Source: Prevotellaceae bacterium UBA1075
GTDB taxonomy: Bacteria; Bacteroidota; Bacteroidia; Bacteroidales; Bacteroidaceae
Assembly: GCA_002316015.1 (NCBI GenBank)
Contig: DCCS01000035.1
Span: forward strand, 1 to 54,035
DNA: 54,035 nt
Reading direction: 5' to 3'
How positions within the stretch are numbered: position 1 is the first letter of the stretch; each line of letters begins with the position of its first letter. The translations under genes and the position numbers were made by a program. Shown here piece by piece: positions 8,608 to 17,770 of the stretch. The notes under the pieces are model-generated. The model was not told the DNA's origin. It saw only the letters and a program-made list of their open reading frames with translations, and ran no database searches.

Positions 8608-9516
8608 TTATTTCTTTATCACATCAAACCCCTCACCAAACACACCCTCCACATTGCTCATGGACACGAAGGCGTTGCCGTCCAGTTGCTTGATGAGGGC
8701 GAATATCTGCCGGCTCTCATACTTCTTGGCCAGGATGAGCAGCACCTGGCGCTTCTCCTTGGTGTAGAACCCCTCGCCGTAGAGCACGGTCACTCCCCGG
8801 TTGAGGCGTACGTTTATCTCATGGGCTATCTCATCGGGCTTGCTGCTCACGATGATAAACTGCACGCTCTGCCTGGCTCCGTTGATGACAAAGTCCAGGA
8901 AGTTCATGCTTATGAACATGGTGAGGTATCCCACCACCATAATCTCCAGGTTGCGGAACAGCAGGTAACTGCCTGCAATGATGACCACGTCTATGAAGAT
9001 CAGCAGTCGCCCCAGGGAGATGTTGCGGTACTTGTTGATGCTGCTGGCGATGATGTCCGTCCCCCCGGTGCTTCCGCCCGCCAGGAACACGATGGCCAGT
9101 CCCAGTCCCTCCATGATGCCGCCTATCACACAGGCCATGAACTTCTGGTCGCCTATGATGAGGCGCAGGTGTTCCTTGCCGTCAGGACCGATGGTCGTGA
9201 GGTAACTCTGCATGATGTCGATGAATAGCGAGATGACAAACGTGGCTATCAGTGTGCGTACCATATACCTCCATCCCATGATGCGTCCGGCCAGCAGCAG
9301 GAGCGCGCCGTTGACACAGAAGTAGGTGATGTTTGGATGGATGCCCACCAGATAGTAGATGATGGTCGATACACCGCTCAGCCCGCCCGTGATAATCTGG
9401 TAGGGGAGCAGGAAGCAGGTATAGCCCAACGAGTATATGAAGATGCCAAGAATCATCTGGGCATAGTCGCGCAGCAGTATGCGCGGGTTCTCTCCCAACA
9501 GTTTTGCAGTAGTCAT
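8608..9516 (-). CDS. YitT family membrane protein (copy 2)
   Basis: A 302-aa integral membrane protein. Five to six hydrophobic segments (DUF161/YitT_membrane repeats with VFLAGGSTGGTDIIA) are followed by a soluble C-terminal DUF2179 domain ending in FEGFDVIKK-like sequence. The frame is open to a TTG at 9576, but the ATG at 9516 (MTTAKLLGEN) matches the paralogue's layout. Function is unknown; the family is proposed to be transport-related. It is clearly a paralogue of the adjacent upstream gene: both carry FLAGGSTGG and the same domain order. Confidence 0.88.
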   Translation of the reverse strand: MTTAKLLGENPRILLRDYAQMILGIFIYSLGYTCFLLPYQIITGGLSGVSTIIYYLVGIHPNITYFCVNGALLLLAGRIMGWRYMVRTLIATFVISLFIDIMQSYLTTIGPDGKEHLRLIIGDQKFMACVIGGIMEGLGLAIVFLAGGSTGGTDIIASSINKYRNISLGRLLIFIDVVIIAGSYLLFRNLEIMVVGYLTMFISMNFLDFVINGARQSVQFIIVSSKPDEIAHEINVRLNRGVTVLYGEGFYTKEKRQVLLILAKKYESRQIFALIKQLDGNAFVSMSNVEGVFGEGFDVIKK

Positions 9517-9572
9517 ATAGGTTTGTAGTTGCCTGTCCTTATAAGCGCGCGTGTTATGCGAAGCCTCGCGGG

Positions 9573-10463
9573 TCAAGCCCTGATGGCCTTGAAGCCGTTG
9601 CCGTACACGCCCTCGGCCCGGCTCTGTGACACGAAGGCGGCGGGGTCAATCTCCTGTATCATGCGCAGGATATGTATCTGCTCCGACTTGTGCACAATGG
9701 TTATCAGCACCTTGATGTCCTGGTGGCTATAGTAGCCCTCGCCGTTCATGACGGTCACCGAGTGCACCGTCTCGCTTATGATGCGGTCACATATCTCCTT
9801 GCTCTTGCGTGTGAAGATGATGAACTGCGTGTCCTGCCTTGTGCTGTTGACCAGCTGGTCCAGGGCATAGGTATATACTGCCAGCGTGACATAGCCGAAC
9901 ACCACCATCCTCCAGTCATGGAAGATGGGCCAGCAGGAGCCTATCACCACCAGGTCCAGATACAGCAGCACACGTCCCAGAGACACATTGCGGTACTTGT
10001 TCACCAGAGCCGCTATCACGTCCCATCCGCCTGTGCTTCCGCCGGCCAGGAACACGATGCCGATGCCCAGCCCGTTGAGCGTGGCTCCCAGCACGCAAGC
10101 CATGGAGTCCTGCCCCTTGCCCAGGATTTGCACGAGCTGTCCCTGCTCGTCGGTCATCATGCCCTGTCCCAGGCTCAGGAAGGCAGAGAGAGCCAGCACG
10201 GCATAGGCTGTCTTCAGGACGAAATTCCACCCCAGCGGCCTGAACGCTACCAGGAGCAGCAGCCCGTTGATTATGAGCAGAGCCGCGCTGATAGGGAATC
10301 CCGTCACATAGTACACGATGGCGAGCAGGCCGGCCAGCCCTCCTGTGGTGATATGATAGGGCAGCAGGAAGACGGCCCATCCCAGTGAGTAGACGGCCAT
10401 GCCCAGGTTGATGGACAAGAAGTCCTTGGCAAACTCCCACGCGCGCTGCTGCTTGTTGGTCAT
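9573..10463 (-). CDS. YitT family membrane protein (copy 1)
   Basis: A 296-aa paralogue of the next gene, with the same order: hydrophobic segments, 'VFLAGGSTGGWDVIAALVNKYRNVSLGR', then a C-terminal DUF2179 domain with 'VTVMNGEGYYSHQDIKVL'. It begins 19 bp after the leuS stop and is followed by copy 2 after 56 bp. The two copies diverge enough (TGGW versus TGGT, different loops) to suggest an old duplication rather than a recent one. Function is not known. Confidence 0.9.
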   Translation of the reverse strand: MTNKQQRAWEFAKDFLSINLGMAVYSLGWAVFLLPYHITTGGLAGLLAIVYYVTGFPISAALLIINGLLLLVAFRPLGWNFVLKTAYAVLALSAFLSLGQGMMTDEQGQLVQILGKGQDSMACVLGATLNGLGIGIVFLAGGSTGGWDVIAALVNKYRNVSLGRVLLYLDLVVIGSCWPIFHDWRMVVFGYVTLAVYTYALDQLVNSTRQDTQFIIFTRKSKEICDRIISETVHSVTVMNGEGYYSHQDIKVLITIVHKSEQIHILRMIQEIDPAAFVSQSRAEGVYGNGFKAIRA

Positions 10464-10482
10464 TGTCCCGTTCTGTTCCGTC

Positions 10483-13335
10483 TCAAGCCTTGGGCTTCAT
10501 CACGATGTTCACGATACGCCCCGGAATGGCGATGGTCTTCACCACCTGCATCCCGTCAAGGTACTTCTGTGCCTCGGGCGCGCCGGTGGCCATCGCCACC
10601 ATCTCCCCGGGAGTCGCGCTGGCGGGGAAGTCCATGGCAAAGCGCACCTTGCCGTTGAACTGCACGCCCAGTCTCACGCTACTCTCGACCAGGTACTTCT
10701 CGTCACAGGCAGGCCACTGGGCATCGCACACGCTGGTGTCGTGCCCCATGGCCTCCCACAGCTCCTCGGCGATGTGCGGGGCAAATGGCGCGAGCAGCAC
10801 GGTGAGCGGCTCCAGGATGGCGCGCGCGCGGCACTTCTGCTGGTAGAGCTCGTTGCAAGCCACCATGAAGGCCGATATGCTGGTGTTGTATGAGAATTCC
10901 TCGACGTCGGCGCTTACCTTCTTGATTACCTTGTGCAGGCTCTTCAGACTGTCGGCCGTGGGTTCGCTGTCGTCCACCTGCAAGGCTCCGTCCTTGCCCC
11001 AGAAGAGCGACCATAACTTCTTCAGGAAGCGGTGGCAACCATCGATGCCGTTGGTGTCCCAGGGCTTCGACTGCTCCACGGGACCCAGGAACATTTCGTA
11101 GAGCCGCAGCGTGTCGGCGCCGTACTTCTCCACTATCATGTCGGGGTTGACCACGTTGTACATGCTCTTCGACATCTTCTCGATGGCCCACCCGCACACA
11201 TACTTCCCGTCCTCAAGCACAAACTCGGCTGTCCGGTACTCGGGTCTCCAGGCGCGGAAAGCCTCCGTGTCGAGCACATCGTTCTTCACGATGTTCACGT
11301 CCACATGGATGGGTGTGGTGTCGTACTGGTCCTTCAGCCCCAGGGAGACGAAGGTGTTGGTGTCCTTGATGCGGTAGACAAAGTTGGAGCGTCCCTGTAT
11401 CATGCCCTGGTTGACAAGTTTCTGGAACGGCTCTTCCATGCAGGACACGCCCAGGTCATGCAGGAACTTGTTCCAGAAGCGGCTGTAGATGAGGTGTCCT
11501 GTGGCGTGCTCGCTTCCTCCCACATAGAGGTCCACGTTCCGCCAGTACTCATCGGCCTCGCGGCTCACCAGTTCCTTGTCGTTGTGCGGGTCCATGTAAC
11601 GCAGGTAGTAGGCCGACGAGCCTGCGAATCCGGGCATGGTGCACAGTTCGATGGGGAACACCGTCTCGTCGTCGATGAGCGCCTTGTCCACTATCTTGCG
11701 GCTCTTCTCGTCCCATGCCCACACCTGTGCGTTGCCCAGTGGAGGCTCGCCCGTCTCGGTGGGCAGGAAGTTCTCCACCTGTGGCAACTCCACCGGCAGG
11801 CACTCCTCAGGTATCATCTGTGGCATCCCGTGCTTGTAATATACGGGGAATGGTTCGCCCCAATAACGCTGGCGGCTGAAGATGGCGTCGCGCAGGCGGT
11901 AGTTCACCTTCACGCGGCCCAGGTGATGGCTCTGCACATACTCCTTGGTGGCGGCGATGGCCTGCTTGACCGTGAGTCCGTTCAGCACCAGGTCACAATA
12001 GGGGGCCTTCCCCCTGGCGGGGCTGTTGCACACGATGCCCTCCTTGGCGTCGTAGCTCTCCTGGCTCACGTCGGCTCCCTCTATCAAGGGGACGATGGGC
12101 AGGCCGAAGTGGCGCGCGAAGGCGTAGTCGCGGCTGTCGTGGGCAGGCACGGCCATGATGGCTCCCGTGCCATAGCCTGCCAGCACATACTCGCTTATCC
12201 ATATGGGGTTCTTCTCCCCGGTGAAGGGGTTGATGGCGTATGAGCCCGAGAACACGCCTGTCACGCGGTGGTCAATCTGCCGCTCGCGCTCGGTGCGTCC
12301 CTTCACATAGGCCAGGTACTGCTCCACCTGGGCCTTCTGGGCCTCGGTGGTCACCTTCCCCACCAGTTCGCTCTCGGGGGCGAGCACCATGAAGGTCACG
12401 CCGAACATCGTGTCGGCACGGGTGGTGAAGATGGTAAACTTCTCCTGCGATCCGGCTATCCGGAACTCCACCTCGGTGCCCTCGCTACGTCCTATCCAGT
12501 TGCGCTGTGTCTCCTTGATGGAGTCGCTCCACTGGATGGTGTCCAGCCCGTCGAGCAGCCTCTGCGCGTACGCGCTCACCCTCAGGCACCACTGGCGCAT
12601 CTTCTTCTGCTCCACAGGGTATCCGCCACGCACGCTCACGCCCTCGACCACCTCGTCGTTGGCCAGCACGGTGCCCAGTTTCGGGCACCAGTTCACCATG
12701 GTCTCGCCCAGGAAGGCGATGCGGTAGTTCATCAGCGTCTGGCTCTTCTGCCGCTCGTCCATGGCCTTCCACTCCCCGGCGGTAAGAGACAGTTCCTCGG
12801 TGCAGGCGACATCCAGCCCCTCGGTCCCGTGCTTGTCCAGGTGTCTGATGAGGTCTGCTATAGGCTGCGCCTTCTGGCACCTGTTGCAGAAGTAGGAGTT
12901 GAACATCCTCTCGAACGTCCATTGTGTCCAGTGGTAATAGTCGGGCGAGCAGGTGCGCACCTCGCGGCTCCAGTCAAAGGAGAAGCCTATCTTGTCCAGT
13001 TGCTCGCGGTAGCGGTCGATGTTCTGGAAGGTAGTCTTCTCGGGGTGCTGCCCCGTCTGTATGGCATATTGCTCGGCGGGCAGTCCATAGGAGTCGTATC
13101 CCATGGGGTTGAGAACGTTGTATCCGTTGAGCCGCTTGTAGCGCGCGTAGATGTCGCTTGCTATATATCCGAGCGGATGACCCACATGCAGCCCGGCCCC
13201 GCTGGGGTAGGGGAACATGTTGAGGACGTAGTATTTCCTCTTGCCGGTGTCCTCCGTCACCCGATAGGTGTGGTTGGCCTCCCAGCGCCGGTGCCATTTC
13301 TGCTCAATCTCACGGAAGTTGTATTCTCTTGCCAT
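10483..13335 (-). CDS. leuS: Leucyl-tRNA synthetase
   Basis: Class I aminoacyl-tRNA synthetase of 950 aa that charges tRNA-Leu. The HIGH-type motif is in PYPSGAGLHVGHPLGY near residues 43-58 and KMSKS is at about 718-722. A CP1 editing domain lies between, with 'TIFTTRADTMFGVTFMVLAPE' and the GTGAIMAVPAHDSRD stretch of the editing pocket. The frame is open to 13407, but ATG 13335 (MAREYNFREIEQKW) is the family start and lies downstream of a well-formed promoter at 13377-13407. It leads a same-strand run of five genes ending with porZ. Confidence 0.97.
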   Translation of the reverse strand: MAREYNFREIEQKWHRRWEANHTYRVTEDTGKRKYYVLNMFPYPSGAGLHVGHPLGYIASDIYARYKRLNGYNVLNPMGYDSYGLPAEQYAIQTGQHPEKTTFQNIDRYREQLDKIGFSFDWSREVRTCSPDYYHWTQWTFERMFNSYFCNRCQKAQPIADLIRHLDKHGTEGLDVACTEELSLTAGEWKAMDERQKSQTLMNYRIAFLGETMVNWCPKLGTVLANDEVVEGVSVRGGYPVEQKKMRQWCLRVSAYAQRLLDGLDTIQWSDSIKETQRNWIGRSEGTEVEFRIAGSQEKFTIFTTRADTMFGVTFMVLAPESELVGKVTTEAQKAQVEQYLAYVKGRTERERQIDHRVTGVFSGSYAINPFTGEKNPIWISEYVLAGYGTGAIMAVPAHDSRDYAFARHFGLPIVPLIEGADVSQESYDAKEGIVCNSPARGKAPYCDLVLNGLTVKQAIAATKEYVQSHHLGRVKVNYRLRDAIFSRQRYWGEPFPVYYKHGMPQMIPEECLPVELPQVENFLPTETGEPPLGNAQVWAWDEKSRKIVDKALIDDETVFPIELCTMPGFAGSSAYYLRYMDPHNDKELVSREADEYWRNVDLYVGGSEHATGHLIYSRFWNKFLHDLGVSCMEEPFQKLVNQGMIQGRSNFVYRIKDTNTFVSLGLKDQYDTTPIHVDVNIVKNDVLDTEAFRAWRPEYRTAEFVLEDGKYVCGWAIEKMSKSMYNVVNPDMIVEKYGADTLRLYEMFLGPVEQSKPWDTNGIDGCHRFLKKLWSLFWGKDGALQVDDSEPTADSLKSLHKVIKKVSADVEEFSYNTSISAFMVACNELYQQKCRARAILEPLTVLLAPFAPHIAEELWEAMGHDTSVCDAQWPACDEKYLVESSVRLGVQFNGKVRFAMDFPASATPGEMVAMATGAPEAQKYLDGMQVVKTIAIPGRIVNIVMKPKA

Positions 13336-13376
13336 TGTCTTGTGTGTTGTGTTCCTCGCTTGCGCGCATTTGGATG

Positions 13377-13407
13377 CAAAGGTACGACTTAGCCCGCGAT
13401 AGACCAA
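13377..13407 (-). promoter_or_regulatory. Promoter of leuS operon
   Basis: On the minus strand, TTG (13405-13407) lies 20 bp upstream of TACCTTTG (13377-13384), matching the Bacteroidetes sigma-ABfr layout (TTTG, 19-21 bp, TAnnTTTG). It lies 42 bp upstream of the leuS ATG. Confidence 0.65.
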
Positions 13408-13435
13408 GGATAATGCCTTGCAAATCTATTATACA

Positions 13436-13529
13436 AAGCCCCCTCCGGGTCTTCCGGGGAGCGGGGAAGCGGCCTGCCTGTGCGGCACTCGCCTTCGCTT
13501 CTCACGCCCGTCAGGCCGGGAGGGGGCTT
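13436..13529 (-). terminator. Candidate terminator after the glycerophosphodiesterase gene
   Basis: An 11-bp inverted repeat (AAGCCCCCTCC at 13436-13446, GGAGGGGGCTT at 13519-13529) lies just beyond the stop at 13536. On the minus strand the second arm runs into TTTGTATAATAG, a loose T-rich tail. The long loop (72 nt) makes the call tentative. Confidence 0.4.
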
Positions 13530-13535
13530 CGCTTC

Positions 13536-15467
13536 CTACTCTGCCGCCTTCTGCACGTCGTATGCCTTCTGCACGTCGAGCGCGTCAGCGGGACTGTCGG
13601 TGGTGACGAAGTCAACGCCCGCGTTGGTCATCTCGGCCATGGTGGGCGTGTCGCTGATGGTCCACACGTTGGTGGTCATGCCGCCGGCTTTTGCCTCGCT
13701 TGTCCATGTGGGGTTGCTGCGGTACCTGTCTGCCGTGTAGTCGAGCCCCATGATTCCCAGTGCCTTCAGCTGGGCGGGGCTGCGGTCGCCATTGAGGTAG
13801 GCCACATGGGCGGTGGGGTCCAGCCTCACCAGTTCCTTGCACAGGTTGAGGCTGAAGGCGATGTACTCCACCTTGTCCTGCACGCCACGGCTCTTCACCA
13901 TGTCCAGCACGGCGGCCACGCACGCCTTGCCCCGTGCCTCGTCGGTGTGTGTCTTTATCTCGATGATGAGCTTGGTGTCCCCCTCGCCCTCCAGGATGTC
14001 CAGGAGGTCAGAGAGCCGGGGTATCTTCTCGCCGTTGGACAGGGTGAGCCCCTTCACCTGCTCATAGGTGCTGGTCTCCAGGCGCACCCCTTGCAGCGTC
14101 GCGTCGTGGTTGGCCATGACCTGCCCGTCGGTGGTGATCCACACGTCGGTCTCCGAGCCATAGCAGCCCAGGCTGATGGCGTTCCTGAGCGAGGCGCGCG
14201 AGTTCTGCGCCGCCCCTGCGGTGTTCCAGTGTCCCCGGTGGGCTATCACCCTCATGCCCGTGGGCTTCCGGTCAAGCACGACCAGGTTGGTCACGCCCAG
14301 TTCCTGGCTCTTGGAGCCGCGCTCCAGGGTCATCCTGTACTGGCCGCTCACCAGGGTGGCGGGCAGGCGCATCAGCGCCCCGCCGTCCTGTGCGGTGAGC
14401 GCGCAGGCACTGGCCTGGCTCTTGTCGGACACCAGGCTGAGCGTCACCTGGTCGCCCTGGGCAAACCCCTCGCCCCTTATCATGTAGGTGCTTCCGGCCT
14501 TCACGCCCATTCCGCTCAGGAAGCCGACGTTCTTCACCAGTTCGGCGTCCATCTCGTCGGGGTTCACGTCCACGCTCTTCCACAGCAGCGACACGTCCTC
14601 CTGCGTGAGCGGGTCGTCATAGATGCGTGCCAGCACTATGTTGCCCAGCCATCCGTTGGCAGCCTGGGATTTCCCGTTGGGGTCGCCCCCCACGCAGAAC
14701 CAGTTGCTCCCGCTGCTGGCGAAGTTGAGGTTGCCCGGGGCGGCGATGGTGTTCCTGAGCTCACCGTTGACATATATGCGTGCCTTCTGCTCCTCCTTGT
14801 TCCACACGCCCACCACATGGTAGTACTGCTTGGGCTGTGGCACGATGCCGCTGGTGGCCCACCGCCAGGTGCTCTTGCCGTTGGCCGAGGTGTTGGGCAG
14901 GAAGCATATCTCGTTCTTGCGCGAACTGGTGGTGGTGGTCACCAGGAAGCCCGTGCCGCCCGCCTGCATGGCCGAGAAGGGCTTGCACTCCTGGTTGGGG
15001 ATGCTGCCCTGGTAGTTGGGCATGAAGAGCACCTCCAGCGTGTGCCCGTCGGCAAGCTTGTCCCTGAACTCCTGGTTCTGCTCAAAGTCGACGCGGTAAT
15101 AGCCGGTGGCCGTGCCTGCCCAGGGGTTGCTGAAGGTGGCTATGTGGCGGTTGTATGCCTTGCTGAAGCGTGTGTAGCTGGTGCTGCCCACCAGTTGCAC
15201 CTCGTTCCTCATGGGCGAGATGTCCTCGGCCGTCCCGTCCTCGTGGAACACCACGTCCAGCACATCGGCCGTGGGCACTGGCTCGGCAAACACGATACTG
15301 TCAATCTCGCTGGTCTTCATGGAGCACAGCACTTTCTTGTCCTTGCCGTACACGGTGACTTTCTTCTCCGTGGATGGGGCGGGCGCGCCCTGTGCCCGCA
15401 GGCTCCCCTCCGTGCTGAGCATTGTGCCCCAAGCGAGGCACAGTGCCATGGCAAATTGTTTTCTCAT
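13536..15467 (-). CDS. Secreted LamG + glycerophosphodiester phosphodiesterase protein
   Basis: A 643-aa protein with three parts. First is a signal peptide and short N-terminal segment (KVLCSMKTSEIDSIVF). Then comes a LamG/concanavalin-like module (about residues 65-300, beginning ADVLDVVFHEDGTAEDISPM), followed by a linker with a beta-sandwich look. Last is a C-terminal GDPD domain (about 400-640) carrying VIAHRGHWNTAG, the catalytic first His-Arg, plus SETDVWITTDGQ and NHDATLQG. GDPD enzymes release glycerol phosphate from glycerophosphodiesters; the substrate here is unknown. No type IX tail is seen. The LamG module is closely similar to the two modules in the 1328-aa protein at 27.6 kb. 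It sits 71 bp after the flavodiiron gene on the same strand. Confidence 0.87.
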   Translation of the reverse strand: MRKQFAMALCLAWGTMLSTEGSLRAQGAPAPSTEKKVTVYGKDKKVLCSMKTSEIDSIVFAEPVPTADVLDVVFHEDGTAEDISPMRNEVQLVGSTSYTRFSKAYNRHIATFSNPWAGTATGYYRVDFEQNQEFRDKLADGHTLEVLFMPNYQGSIPNQECKPFSAMQAGGTGFLVTTTTSSRKNEICFLPNTSANGKSTWRWATSGIVPQPKQYYHVVGVWNKEEQKARIYVNGELRNTIAAPGNLNFASSGSNWFCVGGDPNGKSQAANGWLGNIVLARIYDDPLTQEDVSLLWKSVDVNPDEMDAELVKNVGFLSGMGVKAGSTYMIRGEGFAQGDQVTLSLVSDKSQASACALTAQDGGALMRLPATLVSGQYRMTLERGSKSQELGVTNLVVLDRKPTGMRVIAHRGHWNTAGAAQNSRASLRNAISLGCYGSETDVWITTDGQVMANHDATLQGVRLETSTYEQVKGLTLSNGEKIPRLSDLLDILEGEGDTKLIIEIKTHTDEARGKACVAAVLDMVKSRGVQDKVEYIAFSLNLCKELVRLDPTAHVAYLNGDRSPAQLKALGIMGLDYTADRYRSNPTWTSEAKAGGMTTNVWTISDTPTMAEMTNAGVDFVTTDSPADALDVQKAYDVQKAAE

Positions 15468-15538
15468 ACGCTTGCGGTGTGTAGTTTTTAGTACGTTGTC
15501 ATTAGTGTGTGGCCCGGGGCGTGCCGCCCCGGAAACGC

Positions 15539-16711
15539 TCAGGCCAGCATGGCCTGGGCCAGGAGTTCCAGCCGTGGCAGGTCGGCCTCCTTCATGCGGC
15601 TGCGTATGGTCACCATTGGCTCCGCTATCTCGCAGTCCTTCATCTGCTCTATCATCGCCCTCATCACGCGCCCGGCGGTGGGTGCCCAGCTGCCGTTCTC
15701 CACGATGCCCAGGCGCCGCTTCTGGTAGTTCTTGATCTGCAGATGGTACAGGAAGTCGTGCATCACGGGGAACACGCCCGCGTCATAGCTCGATGCTGCC
15801 ACCACCAGTGCGGGATAGCGGAAGGCGTCCTCGATGACCTCGGCCATGTCCGCGCGGGCCAGGTCGGCCAGCACCACCCGGTCGGTGCCCTTCTCCCGCA
15901 GCATCTCGGCCAGCCGCTCGGCCGCCTCCTTGGTGCCGCCGTGTATGCTGGCATAGGCCACCACCACGCCGCTGCTCTCGGGCTCATATCGGCTCCAGGT
16001 GTCGTAGAGGCTGAGCGCGCTCTCCCGGGCATCCCCCCGGAGCACGGGCCCGTGCAGCGGGCAGATGGCCTGGATGTCGAGTGCCAGGGCCTTCTTGAGC
16101 ACGCTCTGCACCTGTGTTCCGTACTTGCCGCAGATGTTGAAGTAGTAGCGGCGTGCCTCGCAGGCCCAGTCGTCGGTCTCATCCTGCAGCGCGCCAAACT
16201 TGCCAAAGGCATCAGCGCTGAACAGCGTGCCCGTCTGCTCCTCGTAGCTCATCATCACCTCGGGCCAGTGCACCATGGGCGCGGCGATGAAGCGGAGCGT
16301 GTGTGTGCCCAGCGCGAGGGTGTCGCCCTCCTTCACCACGCGCACGCGCCCCTCCAGCGCGATGCCCTCAAAGAACTGGGGCAGCATCTTCAGTGCCTGC
16401 GCGCTGCACACGACCTGCATCGCGGGATACTTCCCCACCAGTTCCCCCACCAGCGAGGCGTGGTCGGGCTCCATGTGGTGCACCACCAGATAATCGGGCT
16501 GGCGGCCCTGCAGGGCGGTGGTGATGTTGTGCCTCCACTCGGCGGCCTTGCGCGCGTCGGCGGTGTCCAGGATGGCCACCCGGCTGTCCAGGACGACCCA
16601 ACTGTTGTAACTCATGCCCTTGGGCACAATATACTGGTTCTCAAACAGGTCTATATCCAGGTCATCCACACCTGTATATCGGATGTCCTGCGAAATGTTC
16701 ATGTCTTCCAT
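15539..16711 (-). CDS. FprA-type flavodiiron protein
   Basis: A 390-aa A-type flavoprotein: an N-terminal metallo-beta-lactamase-like diiron domain followed by a C-terminal flavodoxin domain. The diiron ligand motif HHMEPDHAS is present, along with a later SADAFGKFG and 'CPLHGPVLRG', and the flavodoxin part shows 'VVVAYASIHGGTKEAAERLAE'. These enzymes reduce O2 to water or NO to N2O, protecting anaerobes. An upstream ATG at 16738 is rejected as start because the TAACTTTG promoter element (16736-16743) overlaps it; ATG 16711 (MEDMNISQDIRY) is preferred. Confidence 0.93.
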   Translation of the reverse strand: MEDMNISQDIRYTGVDDLDIDLFENQYIVPKGMSYNSWVVLDSRVAILDTADARKAAEWRHNITTALQGRQPDYLVVHHMEPDHASLVGELVGKYPAMQVVCSAQALKMLPQFFEGIALEGRVRVVKEGDTLALGTHTLRFIAAPMVHWPEVMMSYEEQTGTLFSADAFGKFGALQDETDDWACEARRYYFNICGKYGTQVQSVLKKALALDIQAICPLHGPVLRGDARESALSLYDTWSRYEPESSGVVVAYASIHGGTKEAAERLAEMLREKGTDRVVLADLARADMAEVIEDAFRYPALVVAASSYDAGVFPVMHDFLYHLQIKNYQKRRLGIVENGSWAPTAGRVMRAMIEQMKDCEIAEPMVTIRSRMKEADLPRLELLAQAMLA

Positions 16712-16735
16712 TTTGCCGTCTTTTTCTTGCATGGG

Positions 16736-16743
16736 CAAAGTTA
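16736..16743 (-). promoter_or_regulatory. Candidate -7 element for the flavodiiron gene
   Basis: The minus strand reads TAACTTTG, matching TAnnTTTG, with predicted transcription start about 18 bp before ATG 16711. It decides the start choice for the gene. Confidence 0.45.
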
Positions 16744-16937
16744 ACTCTTTTTTGCCTTACGCGCATCCCCAGGACACGCAAATGTGCCTTTCCGCCGGTA
16801 TGGAAATATTGTGGTGCGCGGTGGGGCGGGACACGGGAATGTCCCATTCGTACTGATTTGTGCCCCATACTGCGGTTTGAGTCCCGACCCGGACAACAAA
16901 CCTTCCCGGCGAAGGCATGCCGGTGGGTAAAAAGGAA

Positions 16938-16945
16938 TACCTTTG
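16938..16945 (+). promoter_or_regulatory. Candidate -7 element for the outer-membrane barrel gene
   Basis: TACCTTTG matches TAnnTTTG, 31 bp upstream of the ATG at 16976. No clear -33 box is visible. Confidence 0.5.
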
Positions 16946-16975
16946 CATCAACTTAAACCTACAATTCCTAAGCGT

Positions 16976-17686
16976 ATGAAAAAGTTTATGATCCTCGTCC
17001 TGGCCGCCCTCATGTGTGCCGGCAGTGCCAAGGCCCTGGAGTATGTGCCCGAACCAGGCTTCTCGGTGCAGGGCCTCTTCGGCATGAACATCAGCAATTT
17101 CCGCTACACAGGCTCGGGTGCGAACAGCCTCACCGACCCCAAGGCGGGCTTCAACATCGGGCTGCGCGGCGAGTACATGCTGCCCTCGTGCTACGGTGTG
17201 TTTGTCAATCTGGGTGTGGGCTACACCATGAAGGGAGCCAAGTTTGACGCTCTTAATAGCGATGCCAATCTCCCCATGACGGTGAAGTACCGCCCCTACT
17301 ACATCGAGATTCCCCTGCATGTGGGCTACCGCTACAATGTGCTGGAGAACCTGGGCGTGTATGCCGACTTCGGGCCATACTTCGCCATCGGCGTGAACGG
17401 CAAGACGAAGTACGACTTCGACAGCGATGCCATGGAGGACTTCTCGCACAAGTTCTTCCGCAACGACGAGAATGAGCTGGGCAGCATCCAGCGCTACGAC
17501 TTCGGGCTGGGCTTCCGCGTGGGTGCCGAGTATGCCGACCACCACTCGCTCACATTCTCATTCGACTGGGGCCTGACCGACATGTACCGCGACAACTACC
17601 GCCGCAGGCACTTCCAGGAGGCGGGCTTCGAACTTCCCAAGTTGAAGAACTTCAACGCCGGCATCACCTACGGCTACCGCTTCTGA
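16976..17686 (+). CDS. Outer membrane beta-barrel (porin family) protein
   Basis: A 236-aa protein with a signal peptide (MKKFMILVLAALMCAGSAKA) followed by alternating amphipathic beta-strands such as FNIGLRGEYMLP and FVNLGVGYTMKGAKF. It ends in the aromatic YGYRF expected of an outer-membrane barrel C-terminus. Size and pattern match the OMP_b-brl_2 type eight-stranded barrels common in Bacteroidetes, whose roles are mostly unknown. The frame is open from 16943, but the -7 box at 16938-16945 and a good signal peptide support ATG 16976. Monocistronic. Confidence 0.87.
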   Translation: MKKFMILVLAALMCAGSAKALEYVPEPGFSVQGLFGMNISNFRYTGSGANSLTDPKAGFNIGLRGEYMLPSCYGVFVNLGVGYTMKGAKFDALNSDANLPMTVKYRPYYIEIPLHVGYRYNVLENLGVYADFGPYFAIGVNGKTKYDFDSDAMEDFSHKFFRNDENELGSIQRYDFGLGFRVGAEYADHHSLTFSFDWGLTDMYRDNYRRRHFQEAGFELPKLKNFNAGITYGYRF

Positions 17687-17716
17687 GGCTCACGCTGTAG
17701 CGGGAGCACCATGCAG

Positions 17717-17760
17717 CAAGGGGCACACCGGCGGCACGACGGCCGTGGGTGTGCCCCTTG
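17717..17760. terminator. Hairpin between convergent genes
   Basis: A perfect 13-bp inverted repeat (CAAGGGGCACACC at 17717-17729, GGTGTGCCCCTTG at 17748-17760) lies between the barrel gene and the convergent methyltransferase gene. There is no long T-run, but the position suits a bidirectional terminator. Confidence 0.6.
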
Positions 17761-17770
17761 TGTGTCCGTG

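Noticed and set aside
13536..15467. Type IX sorting tail on the GDPD protein
   Set aside because: The C-terminus ends in a helical ALDVQKAYDVQKAAE with no Por-type tail pattern.
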